From an uncultured Collinsella sp. (lineage in GTDB: Bacteria; Actinomycetota; Coriobacteriia; Coriobacteriales; Coriobacteriaceae): a stretch of 13,015 nucleotides of DNA. Positions within the stretch are counted from its first letter, which is position 1. Every line of letters begins with the position of its first letter. The stretch is from NCBI GenBank assembly GCA_905209765.1, contig CAJLUE010000047.1, positions 1-13,015 on the forward strand, written 5' to 3'. The notes under the pieces are model-generated. The model was not told where the DNA came from and did no database searches. It saw nothing but the letters and a program-made list of their open reading frames with translations. A program made the translations under genes and the position numbers. This document shows, piece by piece, positions 1 to 6,144 of the stretch.

Positions 1-1345
1 TAAGCGTCGCCAGGAAGCGGCGGGCGATGAGGTCGTAGAGCTTGCGCTGGCCGCCGTCGAGCGTGGACGGATCGCCCTCGCCCGTGGGGTAAATAGGCGG
101 GTGGTCGGTGGTTTCGACTTTGCCGCGCGTGGGCTTCATGGGGCCAGCAAGCACCTTTTTGCACACAGGCGCCAGCGCCGGGTTGATCTTTGCAAGGTCG
201 CTCACCACGGCACCCAAATCGAGCGTCGCAGGGTACACGGTGTTGTCGACACGCGGATAGCTGATGAGACCGGCCATGTAGAGGGACTCGGCGATGCGCA
301 TCGTACGCGCAGGCGAGATGCCCTCGGCCGCGGCGGCAGCCTGCAGCGAGGTGGTCGCAAACGGCGTGGGCGGCTGCTGCTTACGCGAGCGCTTGGTCAC
401 CGCGGCAACGGTCGCCGTCTTGGCGCCGTCGACGTGATCATACGCCGTCTCGGCAGCATCCTTGTCGGTAAAGCGTGCCGTCTTGTGCGCGATCTTAAAG
501 CGGTCGTCCTCGGCAGCACCCTGAGCGGCACCCATGCCGCGAATCTGCCAATAATCCTCGGGCACAAACGCCATGCGCTCGCGCTCGCGCTCGACCACCA
601 GGGCAAGCGTCGGAGTCTGCACGCGGCCGGCAGAACGCACGTTGCCAAAACCGCCAAACTTGGCGAGCGTTAGGTAGCGCGTGAGCACCGCGCCCCAGAT
701 GAGGTCGATGTGCTGACGGCTCTCGCCGGCGTCGGCCAGGTTCTGGTCGAGCGAGACGAGATTATCGAAGGCCTGCGTGATCTCGGCCTTGGTAAACGAA
801 GAATACTGGGCGCGAGCGACCGGCAGGTCGGGCGCAACCTCGCGCACCTTGTTGAGGGCGTCCGAACCGATCAGCTCGCCCTCGCGATCGAAGTCCGTAG
901 CAATGATGACGCTGTCGGACTTCTTGGCAAGGTTCTTGAGCGAGCGAATGAGTTCTTTCTCGGCCGGCAACTTAATGACGGGCGCCCAGGTGAGATAGGG
1001 CAGGCTCTCGAGCTTCCAGCCCTTGATGGAGATGCCATCGGCAAGAAACGGCTTGCGCTTGGTGTCGTAGGGCGGACGTGCCAGGCCATCGGGTATGTCG
1101 GCCGGCAGCATCTCGCCGTCCTCGGTGACCGAATACCAGCCCAGCTTTTTATCGAACAGCACGCTGTCACAAAAATCGGGCGCAAGGATGTGACCGGCAA
1201 GACCGATCGTCACGCACTCCTCGCCCTTCCACTCAAAACGGTAGATGGCGATGTTGTACACCTTGTCCTTTTTGGGTTTGCCCGTGGACAGACGCTCGGC
1301 GATCTGACGCGCGGCGTCGTTTTTCTCGGCGATGATGAGCTTCAA
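1..1345 (-). CDS. Type IA DNA topoisomerase (TopA/TopB family), 3' end outside window
   Basis: Enzyme that cuts one DNA strand through a 5'-phosphotyrosine link, passes a strand and reseals, relaxing or decatenating DNA. 448 residues are visible and the C-terminus lies beyond the left edge. The N-terminus is a TOPRIM domain: conserved Glu in LIIAEKNDAARQIAERL (residues 3-19), and the metal-binding DxDxE in IIATDFDREGELIG (D151, D153, E155). The SAGRVQTPTL motif is at 238-247, and GLISYPRVDNT carries the catalytic tyrosine Y363 followed by R365. The start is TTG at 1345, chosen because AGGAG lies 6 nt upstream and the TOPRIM strand follows at once; no in-frame ATG precedes it. The N-terminus looks closer to archaeal/TopoIII-type enzymes than to the usual bacterial TopA opening (MKLVIVESPAKAKTI-like), so this may be a second topoisomerase. 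It is the last visible gene of a tat-hyp-topoisomerase series, 54 nt after hypB. Family assignment is firm; TopA versus TopB is open. Confidence 0.93.
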   Translation of the reverse strand, partial: MKLIIAEKNDAARQIAERLSTGKPKKDKVYNIAIYRFEWKGEECVTIGLAGHILAPDFCDSVLFDKKLGWYSVTEDGEMLPADIPDGLARPPYDTKRKPFLADGISIKGWKLESLPYLTWAPVIKLPAEKELIRSLKNLAKKSDSVIIATDFDREGELIGSDALNKVREVAPDLPVARAQYSSFTKAEITQAFDNLVSLDQNLADAGESRQHIDLIWGAVLTRYLTLAKFGGFGNVRSAGRVQTPTLALVVERERERMAFVPEDYWQIRGMGAAQGAAEDDRFKIAHKTARFTDKDAAETAYDHVDGAKTATVAAVTKRSRKQQPPTPFATTSLQAAAAAEGISPARTMRIAESLYMAGLISYPRVDNTVYPATLDLGAVVSDLAKINPALAPVCKKVLAGPMKPTRGKVETTDHPPIYPTGEGDPSTLDGGQRKLYDLIARRFLATL

Positions 1346-1351
1346 AAGAGG

Positions 1352-1356
1352 CTCCT
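1352..1356 (-). promoter_or_regulatory. Ribosome binding site that sets the TTG start of the topoisomerase
   Basis: AGGAG on the minus strand sits 6 nt before TTG at 1345-1343. No ATG or GTG start is better placed in this frame, so this site supports a TTG start. Confidence 0.7.
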
Positions 1357-1399
1357 ATCTCGTGTCTCTGCGGCTACGCCCGCCCGTATGGCGGCCGAT

Positions 1400-2083
1400 T
1401 TACGCCCTTGCTTGCTCGATCTGCCCGATGAGCCAATCGCACCAGGCATCCATGCCCTCGCCCTTGCGCGCGCTCACGGCAAACCGCGGCGCCTGCGGAT
1501 TGAGGTCATCGAGTGTCTTAGTATACCTATCCATGTCAAAATCGAAAGCCGGAGCCACGTCGACCTTGTTGAGCAGCTGTGCGCCGGCGTGCTGGAAGAT
1601 GCCCGGGTACTTGATAGGCTTGTCGTCGCCCTCGGGCACCGAGAGAATCATGATGGACAGGTTCTCGCCCAGGTCAAAGTCGACCGGGCAGACCAAGTTG
1701 CCCACGTTTTCGATAAAGATGACATCGATGTTTTGAAGGCCCACCGCCTGGTCGAACGCGTCAACGGCCTCCATGATCATGTTGCCCTCGAGGTGGCACA
1801 GGCCGCCCGTGTTGATCTGGATGGCGGGCATGCCGGCTTCCTTCATGGTAATGGCATCGACATCCGAGGCGATATCGCCCTCGATGACGGCGCAGCGCAG
1901 GCCGGCCTTGTCGCGCAGGCGCTCGTTGGTGCCCAGAATCGTGGTTGTCTTACCCGAGCCGGGACTCGACAGCACATTGATCACATAGGTGTTTGTCTCA
2001 TTAAATCGCTGACGTAGCTGATCTGCCAGGCGCTCATTGCGCGACAGAATCGGCGACGCGATATCAATCGTTTTCTCGGCCAT
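1400..2083 (-). CDS. hypB: Hydrogenase nickel incorporation GTPase HypB
   Basis: SIMIBI-class GTPase that works with HypA to load nickel into [NiFe]-hydrogenase in the cytoplasm. 227 residues from ATG 2083, preceded by AGGAG with an 8-nt spacer. A GTG 9 nt further upstream overlaps that SD and is rejected. Visible motifs: P-loop SSPGSGKTT (39-47); GGLCHLEGNM with the metal-binding Cys96-His97; ENVGNLVCPVDFDLGE with Cys132; guanine-specificity NKVD (172-175). There is no His-rich N-terminal nickel-storage stretch and no N-terminal CxxCGC motif, so this is the short form with only the GTPase-domain metal site. It follows hypA by 55 nt. hypC, hypD, hypE, hypF and the hydrogenase subunits are not in the window. 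A partner in urease maturation is less likely, since UreG has different motifs and no ure genes are nearby. Confidence 0.96.
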   Translation of the reverse strand: MAEKTIDIASPILSRNERLADQLRQRFNETNTYVINVLSSPGSGKTTTILGTNERLRDKAGLRCAVIEGDIASDVDAITMKEAGMPAIQINTGGLCHLEGNMIMEAVDAFDQAVGLQNIDVIFIENVGNLVCPVDFDLGENLSIMILSVPEGDDKPIKYPGIFQHAGAQLLNKVDVAPAFDFDMDRYTKTLDDLNPQAPRFAVSARKGEGMDAWCDWLIGQIEQARA

Positions 2084-2108
2084 ACTCAGCACTCCTTACT
2101 TCTGCCCC

Positions 2109-2114
2109 TTTATA
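2109..2114 (-). promoter_or_regulatory. Possible -10 box for hypB-topoisomerase
   Basis: TATAAA lies in the hypA-hypB gap with about 26 nt to the hypB ATG, which would put a start site just upstream of the SD. No convincing -35 box is seen 17 nt further upstream. It may be chance; read-through from hypA is an equally good explanation. Confidence 0.25.
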
Positions 2115-2138
2115 CCCCGTCCCCAGATGGCTAGCGGG

Positions 2139-2495
2139 CTAATCGTCGGGGGTTTCGATTTCGATACTCGCGACGTCGAGCTCGCGGCCGTGCAACAGGC
2201 GCACGTTGGCGCCGCCACATTGGGGGCAGCGGCAATGGAAGCGATCGTGGTCGAAAACCTCGCCGCAATCCAGACACTCGCTTTGTGGATGGACCTCCTC
2301 CACGGCAAGCTCGCAGCCTTGCGTGAGCGGATCCTCGTCGCGAAACGTCTCCCACGCAAAGTCGAGCGCCTCGCGCACGACCTCGGTCATATCCCCGATA
2401 CGCAGCGTTACCAAAACGGCGCGCGAGGCCCCCGCCCCACGCGCCGCGCGAATCACTGTATCGAGTATGCCGTTGACAATGCCAACCTCGTGCAT
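2139..2495 (-). CDS. hypA: Hydrogenase maturation nickel metallochaperone HypA
   Basis: Small nickel- and zinc-binding protein that delivers Ni to the hydrogenase large subunit together with HypB. 118 residues, the usual family length. It begins MHE, where His2 is the conserved nickel ligand. The zinc-binding loop is formed by C74-x2-C77 and C90-x2-C93, with an additional Cys88 between them. The start is well fixed: GAGGAG overlaps the end of tatC and the ATG is 9 nt beyond it. The gap to tatC is only 6 nt, so it is surely translated from the tat mRNA. hypB follows 55 nt downstream, the normal HypA-HypB partnership. The acidic tail (ETPDD) shows nothing unusual. Confidence 0.95.
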   Translation of the reverse strand: MHEVGIVNGILDTVIRAARGAGASRAVLVTLRIGDMTEVVREALDFAWETFRDEDPLTQGCELAVEEVHPQSECLDCGEVFDHDRFHCRCPQCGGANVRLLHGRELDVASIEIETPDD

Positions 2496-2501
2496 ACCGA
2501 T

Positions 2502-3293
2502 TTACTCCTCGTCGCCCTCGTCGTCCGAGAACAGGTCCAGACGACTCACGAACAAGCCCTCCTTGCCCTCGCGCGCGGTAATGACCACACGGGCGATGGC
2601 AAGCGAAATCTCGTAGAGCGAGAGCAGAGCGCCATACATGAGGCCCAGCGTAACGGGCGAGCCGTCGGGCGTAATCACAGCCGAGCCCACAAGCAGGCCA
2701 ACGTATACATAACGCCAGGCACCGCGGAAAGCAGCGTAGGACACGATGTGGAAGACGGACAGGTAGAAGATGATGAGCGGCAGCTCAAACGCCACACCAA
2801 AGCCGATCATAAAGAGCAGCTCCATGTTGACGTAGTTCTCCAAATCGGGCAGCGCCGTGGCGACGGCTGAGGTTTCGCCGATGAGCCACTCAAAGCCCGC
2901 GGGAATGATGATGAAGTAGCAAAAGATTGCGCCCAGGAAGAACAGCACCGTCGAGGCGAGCACCGTGGGCACGACCCACTTGCGCTCGTTGGGGCGAAGC
3001 GCCGGCAGGAAAAACGCCAGAATCTGCCAGATAATCATGGGCGTGCACATGACCACGGCCATCTTGATGGCCAGCGAGAAGCGCAAGCCAAAGCCGCCGA
3101 GCGTGGTAGTGATGTAGAACTTACCGTCCGGCACAAAGGAGCGGATGGGGTCTTCCAGGATATCGAGTACCACGGGCGTGGCGAAATACAGCACGATAGC
3201 GGCGGCAAACACCGACACGACCACGATGGTCAGGCGGCGACGAAGCTCTCCCAGGTGATCGAAGAGCGGCATTCGCGCAGGTCCGATAGGCAT
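2502..3293 (-). CDS. tatC: Twin-arginine translocase subunit TatC
   Basis: Polytopic membrane protein that recognises twin-arginine signal peptides and forms the core of the Tat pathway for folded proteins. 263 residues. The N-terminal signature HLGELRRRL (13-21) holds the conserved Glu15. Six hydrophobic spans are visible at roughly 21-40, 72-96, 107-135, 157-181, 195-209 and 214-235. The first loop to TM2 leads into FFLPALRPNERK (94-105), and the conserved Glu170 lies in FGVAFELP. The cytoplasmic tail is acidic (SDDEGDEE). ATG 3293 overlaps the tatA stop by one nucleotide (TAATG), with AGGGAGG about 9 nt upstream, so the two are translationally coupled. ATG at residue 8 is an alternative start but has a poorer ribosome site. 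Confidence 0.97.
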   Translation of the reverse strand: MPIGPARMPLFDHLGELRRRLTIVVVSVFAAAIVLYFATPVVLDILEDPIRSFVPDGKFYITTTLGGFGLRFSLAIKMAVVMCTPMIIWQILAFFLPALRPNERKWVVPTVLASTVLFFLGAIFCYFIIIPAGFEWLIGETSAVATALPDLENYVNMELLFMIGFGVAFELPLIIFYLSVFHIVSYAAFRGAWRYVYVGLLVGSAVITPDGSPVTLGLMYGALLSLYEISLAIARVVITAREGKEGLFVSRLDLFSDDEGDEE

Positions 3294-3862
3294 TACTCAT
3301 CGCCTCCCTTCGGGGCGTCGGCGGCAGCGGCGTCGTCCTCGGCCTCGAGTTCGCGAGCGAGCTGGTCGACGACGGCCTTGCGCTTACGGGGACGACGGGC
3401 GTAGAGGTCAGCCGTCGTGGGCTCTGCCGGCTCGGGCTCGGGCTCCGGCTCTGCAGCAGGCTCGGGCTCGGCGGCAGCATCAGCAGCAGCGGCAGGCTCT
3501 GCACCCTCGGCCTCAGGCTCCTCGGTGGTACCCTCGCTTGCGGCCTTCTCAGCGGCAAGGCGGGCACGGCGCTCGGCAAAGGTCTCCTTCTTTGCGGGCG
3601 CAGCCGTCTCGACGGCATCCTCGTCCGCATCGGAATCATCATCGACGGCAGCCTTCTTGGGCTTGACCGGGGCCGACGCGGCCTCGCTTACCGGGTCGAT
3701 GATCTCGGACTGAACAACGGCCGTCATCTTTTCCTGCGTCTCGCGGAACTGACGGATGGCACGGCCGATCGTACGGCCCATCTGCGGGAGCTTATCCGGG
3801 CCAAACAGCAAAAAGCCGAAGACCACGATGATCGCGAGCTCACCCTCTCCAATACCAAACAC
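3293..3862 (-). CDS. tatA: Sec-independent translocase protein TatA/TatB-like, with long acidic Pro-Glu tail
   Basis: Single-span membrane component that, with TatC, forms the Tat pore or receptor. From GTG 3862 the product is 189 residues and begins MFGIGEGELAIIVVFG. This start is chosen over a longer in-frame opening because GGAGG lies 5 nt upstream and the family always begins just before the membrane helix. The transmembrane helix is at about 8-20, then the FG hinge (F20-G21), then the amphipathic helix GRTIGRAIRQFRETQ. Glu8 and the prolines P22 and P26 match TatB, while the FG pair is typical of TatA, so it may do both jobs. The rest is unusual in length: acidic stretches at 74-85, an Ala/Glu/Pro low-complexity run at about 113-148, then a basic RRPRKRK patch (156-162) and an acidic end. 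Expression probably starts in the 154-bp gap upstream. Confidence 0.93.
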   Translation of the reverse strand: MFGIGEGELAIIVVFGFLLFGPDKLPQMGRTIGRAIRQFRETQEKMTAVVQSEIIDPVSEAASAPVKPKKAAVDDDSDADEDAVETAAPAKKETFAERRARLAAEKAASEGTTEEPEAEGAEPAAAADAAAEPEPAAEPEPEPEPAEPTTADLYARRPRKRKAVVDQLARELEAEDDAAAADAPKGGDE

Positions 3863-3867
3863 ACATA

Positions 3868-3872
3868 CCTCC
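3868..3872 (-). promoter_or_regulatory. Ribosome binding site that sets the GTG start of tatA
   Basis: GGAGG on the minus strand stands 5 nt before GTG 3862-3860. An ATG lies between them but is in another frame. Confidence 0.75.
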
Positions 3873-3937
3873 AAGGCTCGATGTGAGTCGAGCCCGCACC
3901 GCGCCATTCGGCCGGAACTCGTCTATTCATTCGGTCA

Positions 3938-3971
3938 AGTATAGCGCCCGGACGCCAAAACGTCCGAGCGC
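3938..3971 (-). promoter_or_regulatory. Possible tatA promoter -10 box with adjoining inverted repeat
   Basis: TATACT (3938-3943, minus strand) is a good -10 match. It abuts an imperfect inverted repeat whose arms are 3944-3954 and 3961-3971 (10 of 11 positions pair, including GGACG/CGTCC, 6-nt spacer). There is no good -35 hexamer at 17 nt. The dyad could be a regulator site overlapping the promoter, or a hairpin ending the upstream STAS transcript, although no T-run follows it. The same TATACTT string occurs upstream of the aminotransferase gene at 5729-5734. Confidence 0.35.
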
Positions 3972-4016
3972 ATCACAAACATATGCCAAACGGCACGCCC
4001 CTTTTGGGGACAAAGA

Positions 4017-4331
4017 TTATGCAGCGGTGATCGAAATCTCCTGGTCGACACCCAACAGCTGAACCACGCGCATCACTTGGGGCTGCACATTGGTGCAGCT
4101 AAAGCGCTTGCCGTGGTCGACCGCGTGGTGCGCGGCGCCCACGAGCACGCCAATGCCCGTCGAGTCGATGTAGCTCACCTGGGCAAAATCGAGCTCAACG
4201 GCCTCAGTGGGCTGCTCGAGCGCCAGGTCGATGGCATTGCGCAGGCTATCGGCGTTAGAGATATCGATCTCGCCGGTTACCTTAATGGTGTAGAGCTCTG
4301 GCGTGGGGTTGGTGGAAATTCCCAAATCCAT
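4017..4331 (-). CDS. STAS-domain protein (anti-sigma factor antagonist-like, SpoIIAA/RsbV family)
   Basis: 104 residues forming a single STAS domain. The signature YIDSTGIGVLVGA (54-66) contains Ser57, the residue phosphorylated in SpoIIAA/RsbV-type antagonists, next to Asp56 and Thr58. The N-terminal VTGEIDISNADSLRNAI is the typical first part of the fold. In known systems such proteins bind a serine kinase/anti-sigma factor (RsbW/SpoIIAB) when unphosphorylated. No such kinase, no PP2C phosphatase and no sigma factor gene is beside it, so the partner must be elsewhere. ATG 4331 has AGGAG with a 7-nt spacer. It lies 51 nt downstream of the aminotransferase gene and is probably on its mRNA. 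The family call is firm; the regulatory role is inferred. Confidence 0.92.
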   Translation of the reverse strand: MDLGISTNPTPELYTIKVTGEIDISNADSLRNAIDLALEQPTEAVELDFAQVSYIDSTGIGVLVGAAHHAVDHGKRFSCTNVQPQVMRVVQLLGVDQEISITAA

Positions 4332-4382
4332 GTATACGCTCCTTTACGTATCGAAAGTGCGGATAGTACGGGAAGCCGCGCG

Positions 4383-5687
4383 TTAGGCGCGCTCGGCACG
4401 CGCAAGCTCGGCAGCGACAAGCTTAACGGCCAGCACCAGCACATCGAGCGCGGCCTCCAGGTCCTCGACCGTGGGATAGCTTGGCGCGATACGGATGTTG
4501 GTGTCGCGCGGGTCCTTGCCATAGGGCCAGGTAGCACCGGCCGGCGTGAGCTTGACGCCCAGGTCGGCACAAAGCGCTGCGACCTTTTGGGCCGAGCCCT
4601 CGGGACCATCGAAGCTTACAAAGTAGCCGCCGCGGGGGTGCGTCCAGGTAGCGCAGCCCGTGTCGCCCAAGCCCTCGGTGAGCTTGCGCTCGACGGCCTC
4701 AAAGCGCGGGCGCAAAAACTCGGCATGCTTTTTCATGTGCTCCTTGACCGCCTCGATGGTGGGAAGGAAGCGCACGTGACGCAGCTGGTTGAGCTTATCG
4801 GCGCTGATAAGGCCGGCCTTCAGGCGCTTGGAAAACTCCGCGATAACCGCGGGGCTCGCACCGATAAAGCCGATGCCGGCGCCCGGGAAGGTGATCTTGG
4901 ACGTCGAGGCGAATGCCACCACGCGATCCTCGGTGCCCGCCGCGCGAGCGAGGTCGAAGATATTGGCGAGCTCGTCGGTCTCGTCGTACAGGTCGTGCAC
5001 GCAGTAGGCGTTGTCCCAGAAGATACGAAAATCGGGCGCGGCCGTGGGCATCTCGACCAGGCGACGCACGGTGTCCTCGCTAAAGGTGATGCCCGTGGGG
5101 TTGGAATACTTGGGCACGCACCAGATGCCCTTGATGGAGTCGTCGGCGGCAACCAGGCGCTCGACCTCGTCCATGTCGGGGCCGTTGTCGGTCATCGCGA
5201 CGGGAACGTTCTCGATACCCAGGTCGGCGGTGATGCCAAAGTGGCGGTCGTAGCCGGGAACAGGGCACAGGAATTTGACCTTCTTGCCGTCGTGCGCGGC
5301 CTCGTAAGCCTCCCAGGGCTCGCTGCCGCACGAGCCGCAGCGCCAGAACATGCCAGCGATATCGTGCTCGATCAGCAGGCTCGACGAACCCAGTACAAGC
5401 GTCTGCTCGGCGGGGCAACCCAGGAACTCCCCCGCTAGCTTGCGTGCCGAGGGAATGCCCTCAAAGCAGCCGTAGTTGGAGCAGTCGACGTTGCCGTCGT
5501 GCAGATCGGCATCGGCATTGAGGATATCGAGCATGGGTCGAGAGATGTCCACCTGGGAGGGCGACGGCTTGCCGCGGGCCATGTCGAGCGCCAGGCCCTT
5601 GGCCTTGACCTCGGCGACCTCGGCTTTGAGTGCCTCGATGGCGGCATCGAGTTCGGTGGTTTCCATCTTCTGGTAGATCGTCTGCAT
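4383..5687 (-). CDS. PLP-dependent aminotransferase, class Ic aspartate aminotransferase type
   Basis: Fold-type I PLP enzyme, most like the actinobacterial-type aspartate aminotransferases of the MocR-like/Asp_aminotransf family, which interconvert aspartate and oxaloacetate using 2-oxoglutarate/glutamate. 434 residues from ATG 5687, which has AAAGG about 8 nt upstream. An in-frame TTG 18 nt further upstream is inside that SD region and is rejected. Visible residues: the PLP-lysine K264 in STSKITFPG; YSNPTG (N196); FWDNAY (D225, pairing with the pyridine nitrogen, and Y228); and the carboxylate-binding R399 in NIRIAPS. Near the N-terminus, MARGKPSPSQVDISRPM is typical of this subgroup. It is cytoplasmic. 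It is divergent from the small plus-strand gene at 5837 and heads the pair with the STAS gene. Exact substrate is not proven by sequence; aspartate is the best guess. Confidence 0.9.
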   Translation of the reverse strand: MQTIYQKMETTELDAAIEALKAEVAEVKAKGLALDMARGKPSPSQVDISRPMLDILNADADLHDGNVDCSNYGCFEGIPSARKLAGEFLGCPAEQTLVLGSSSLLIEHDIAGMFWRCGSCGSEPWEAYEAAHDGKKVKFLCPVPGYDRHFGITADLGIENVPVAMTDNGPDMDEVERLVAADDSIKGIWCVPKYSNPTGITFSEDTVRRLVEMPTAAPDFRIFWDNAYCVHDLYDETDELANIFDLARAAGTEDRVVAFASTSKITFPGAGIGFIGASPAVIAEFSKRLKAGLISADKLNQLRHVRFLPTIEAVKEHMKKHAEFLRPRFEAVERKLTEGLGDTGCATWTHPRGGYFVSFDGPEGSAQKVAALCADLGVKLTPAGATWPYGKDPRDTNIRIAPSYPTVEDLEAALDVLVLAVKLVAAELARAERA

Positions 5688-5728
5688 GGGTGCGACCTTT
5701 CGCAAAGCGGGACGTTGCAGTTCGTCTA

Positions 5729-5734
5729 AGTATA
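5729..5734 (-). promoter_or_regulatory. Probable -10 box of the aminotransferase gene
   Basis: TATACT on the minus strand, 41 nt before ATG 5687, would give a leader of about 35 nt. The -35 region 17 nt upstream is weak. Confidence 0.4.
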
Positions 5735-5825
5735 GACCGCCACCGCTGCAAGGGTATGAAGCCGTGATAGATTAAGTTCATCGCAATGAATTATGAATCG
5801 CCGCGCATGCCGGCGTGGGGCGCCC

Positions 5826-5832
5826 AAGGAGG
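5826..5832 (+). promoter_or_regulatory. Ribosome binding site of the 84-aa protein gene
   Basis: AAGGAGG, a near-perfect SD, lies 4 nt before ATG 5837. It decides the start against an upstream in-frame ATG at 5786 that has no SD. Confidence 0.75.
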
Positions 5833-5836
5833 CACT

Positions 5837-6091
5837 ATGGAATACGGATCGTTCCAGGCCGAGGAATTCGGCGACCTGCAGCGCCTGGTCGACGGGCTGT
5901 TTTACGACCGCCGCGCCATCGACCGCCTGGATCTCATCGTACAGGCCGAGATCTTGGACCTGGCGCCCGATCTCATGGAAATCGTGAACCTTTTGCCGCC
6001 CGGTTACTACGACCGCCAGTCACTTTGCGACCAACTCAACTCCGCCTTGGCCGCCCACGGCTGGGGCGCCGTCTACGGAACGGTGGAATAA
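5837..6091 (+). CDS. Small acidic protein of unknown function (84 aa)
   Basis: I do not recognise this protein. It has 84 residues and starts at ATG 5837 behind AAGGAGG. The composition is acidic and leucine-rich: an N-terminal half of likely helices (AEEFGDLQRLVDGLFYDR, then a stretch with IVQAEILDLAPDLMEIVNLL), a PPGYYDR turn at about 54-60, and a final helix LCDQLNSALAAHGWG before a short GAVYGTVE end. There is no signal peptide, membrane span or cysteine pair (one Cys at 64). It is the only plus-strand gene in the window, divergent from the aminotransferase gene and followed by a terminator-like hairpin. The strong SD, orientation and protein-like composition make it a real gene. A role as a small cytoplasmic adaptor or regulator is possible but not shown. 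Confidence 0.75.
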   Translation: MEYGSFQAEEFGDLQRLVDGLFYDRRAIDRLDLIVQAEILDLAPDLMEIVNLLPPGYYDRQSLCDQLNSALAAHGWGAVYGTVE

Positions 6092-6144
6092 GCCTCGAGG
6101 CCGGCGATTTGGCCCGCTTCCCGACCTTGGCGAGGCTTGTTTTA
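6090..6144 (+). terminator. Terminator-like hairpin after the 84-aa gene
   Basis: AAGCCTCG (6090-6097, overlapping the stop codon) pairs with CGAGGCTT (6131-6138), which is followed by GTTTTA. The 33-nt interior can form a further GGCC/GGCC helix. The long loop makes it less certain than the hairpin at 6336. Confidence 0.4.

Noticed and set aside
101..2017. Plus-strand open frames across the topoisomerase and hypB genes
   Set aside because: Shadows of the minus-strand genes, whose catalytic motifs are complete.
3417..3713. Gly/Ser/Ala repeat protein on the plus strand
   Set aside because: Reverse reading of the Pro-Glu/Ala-rich tail codons of tatA.
4077..5438. 453-codon plus-strand open frame
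   Set aside because: Antisense to the STAS and aminotransferase genes; no ribosome site or family motif. The minus-strand reading explains the DNA fully.
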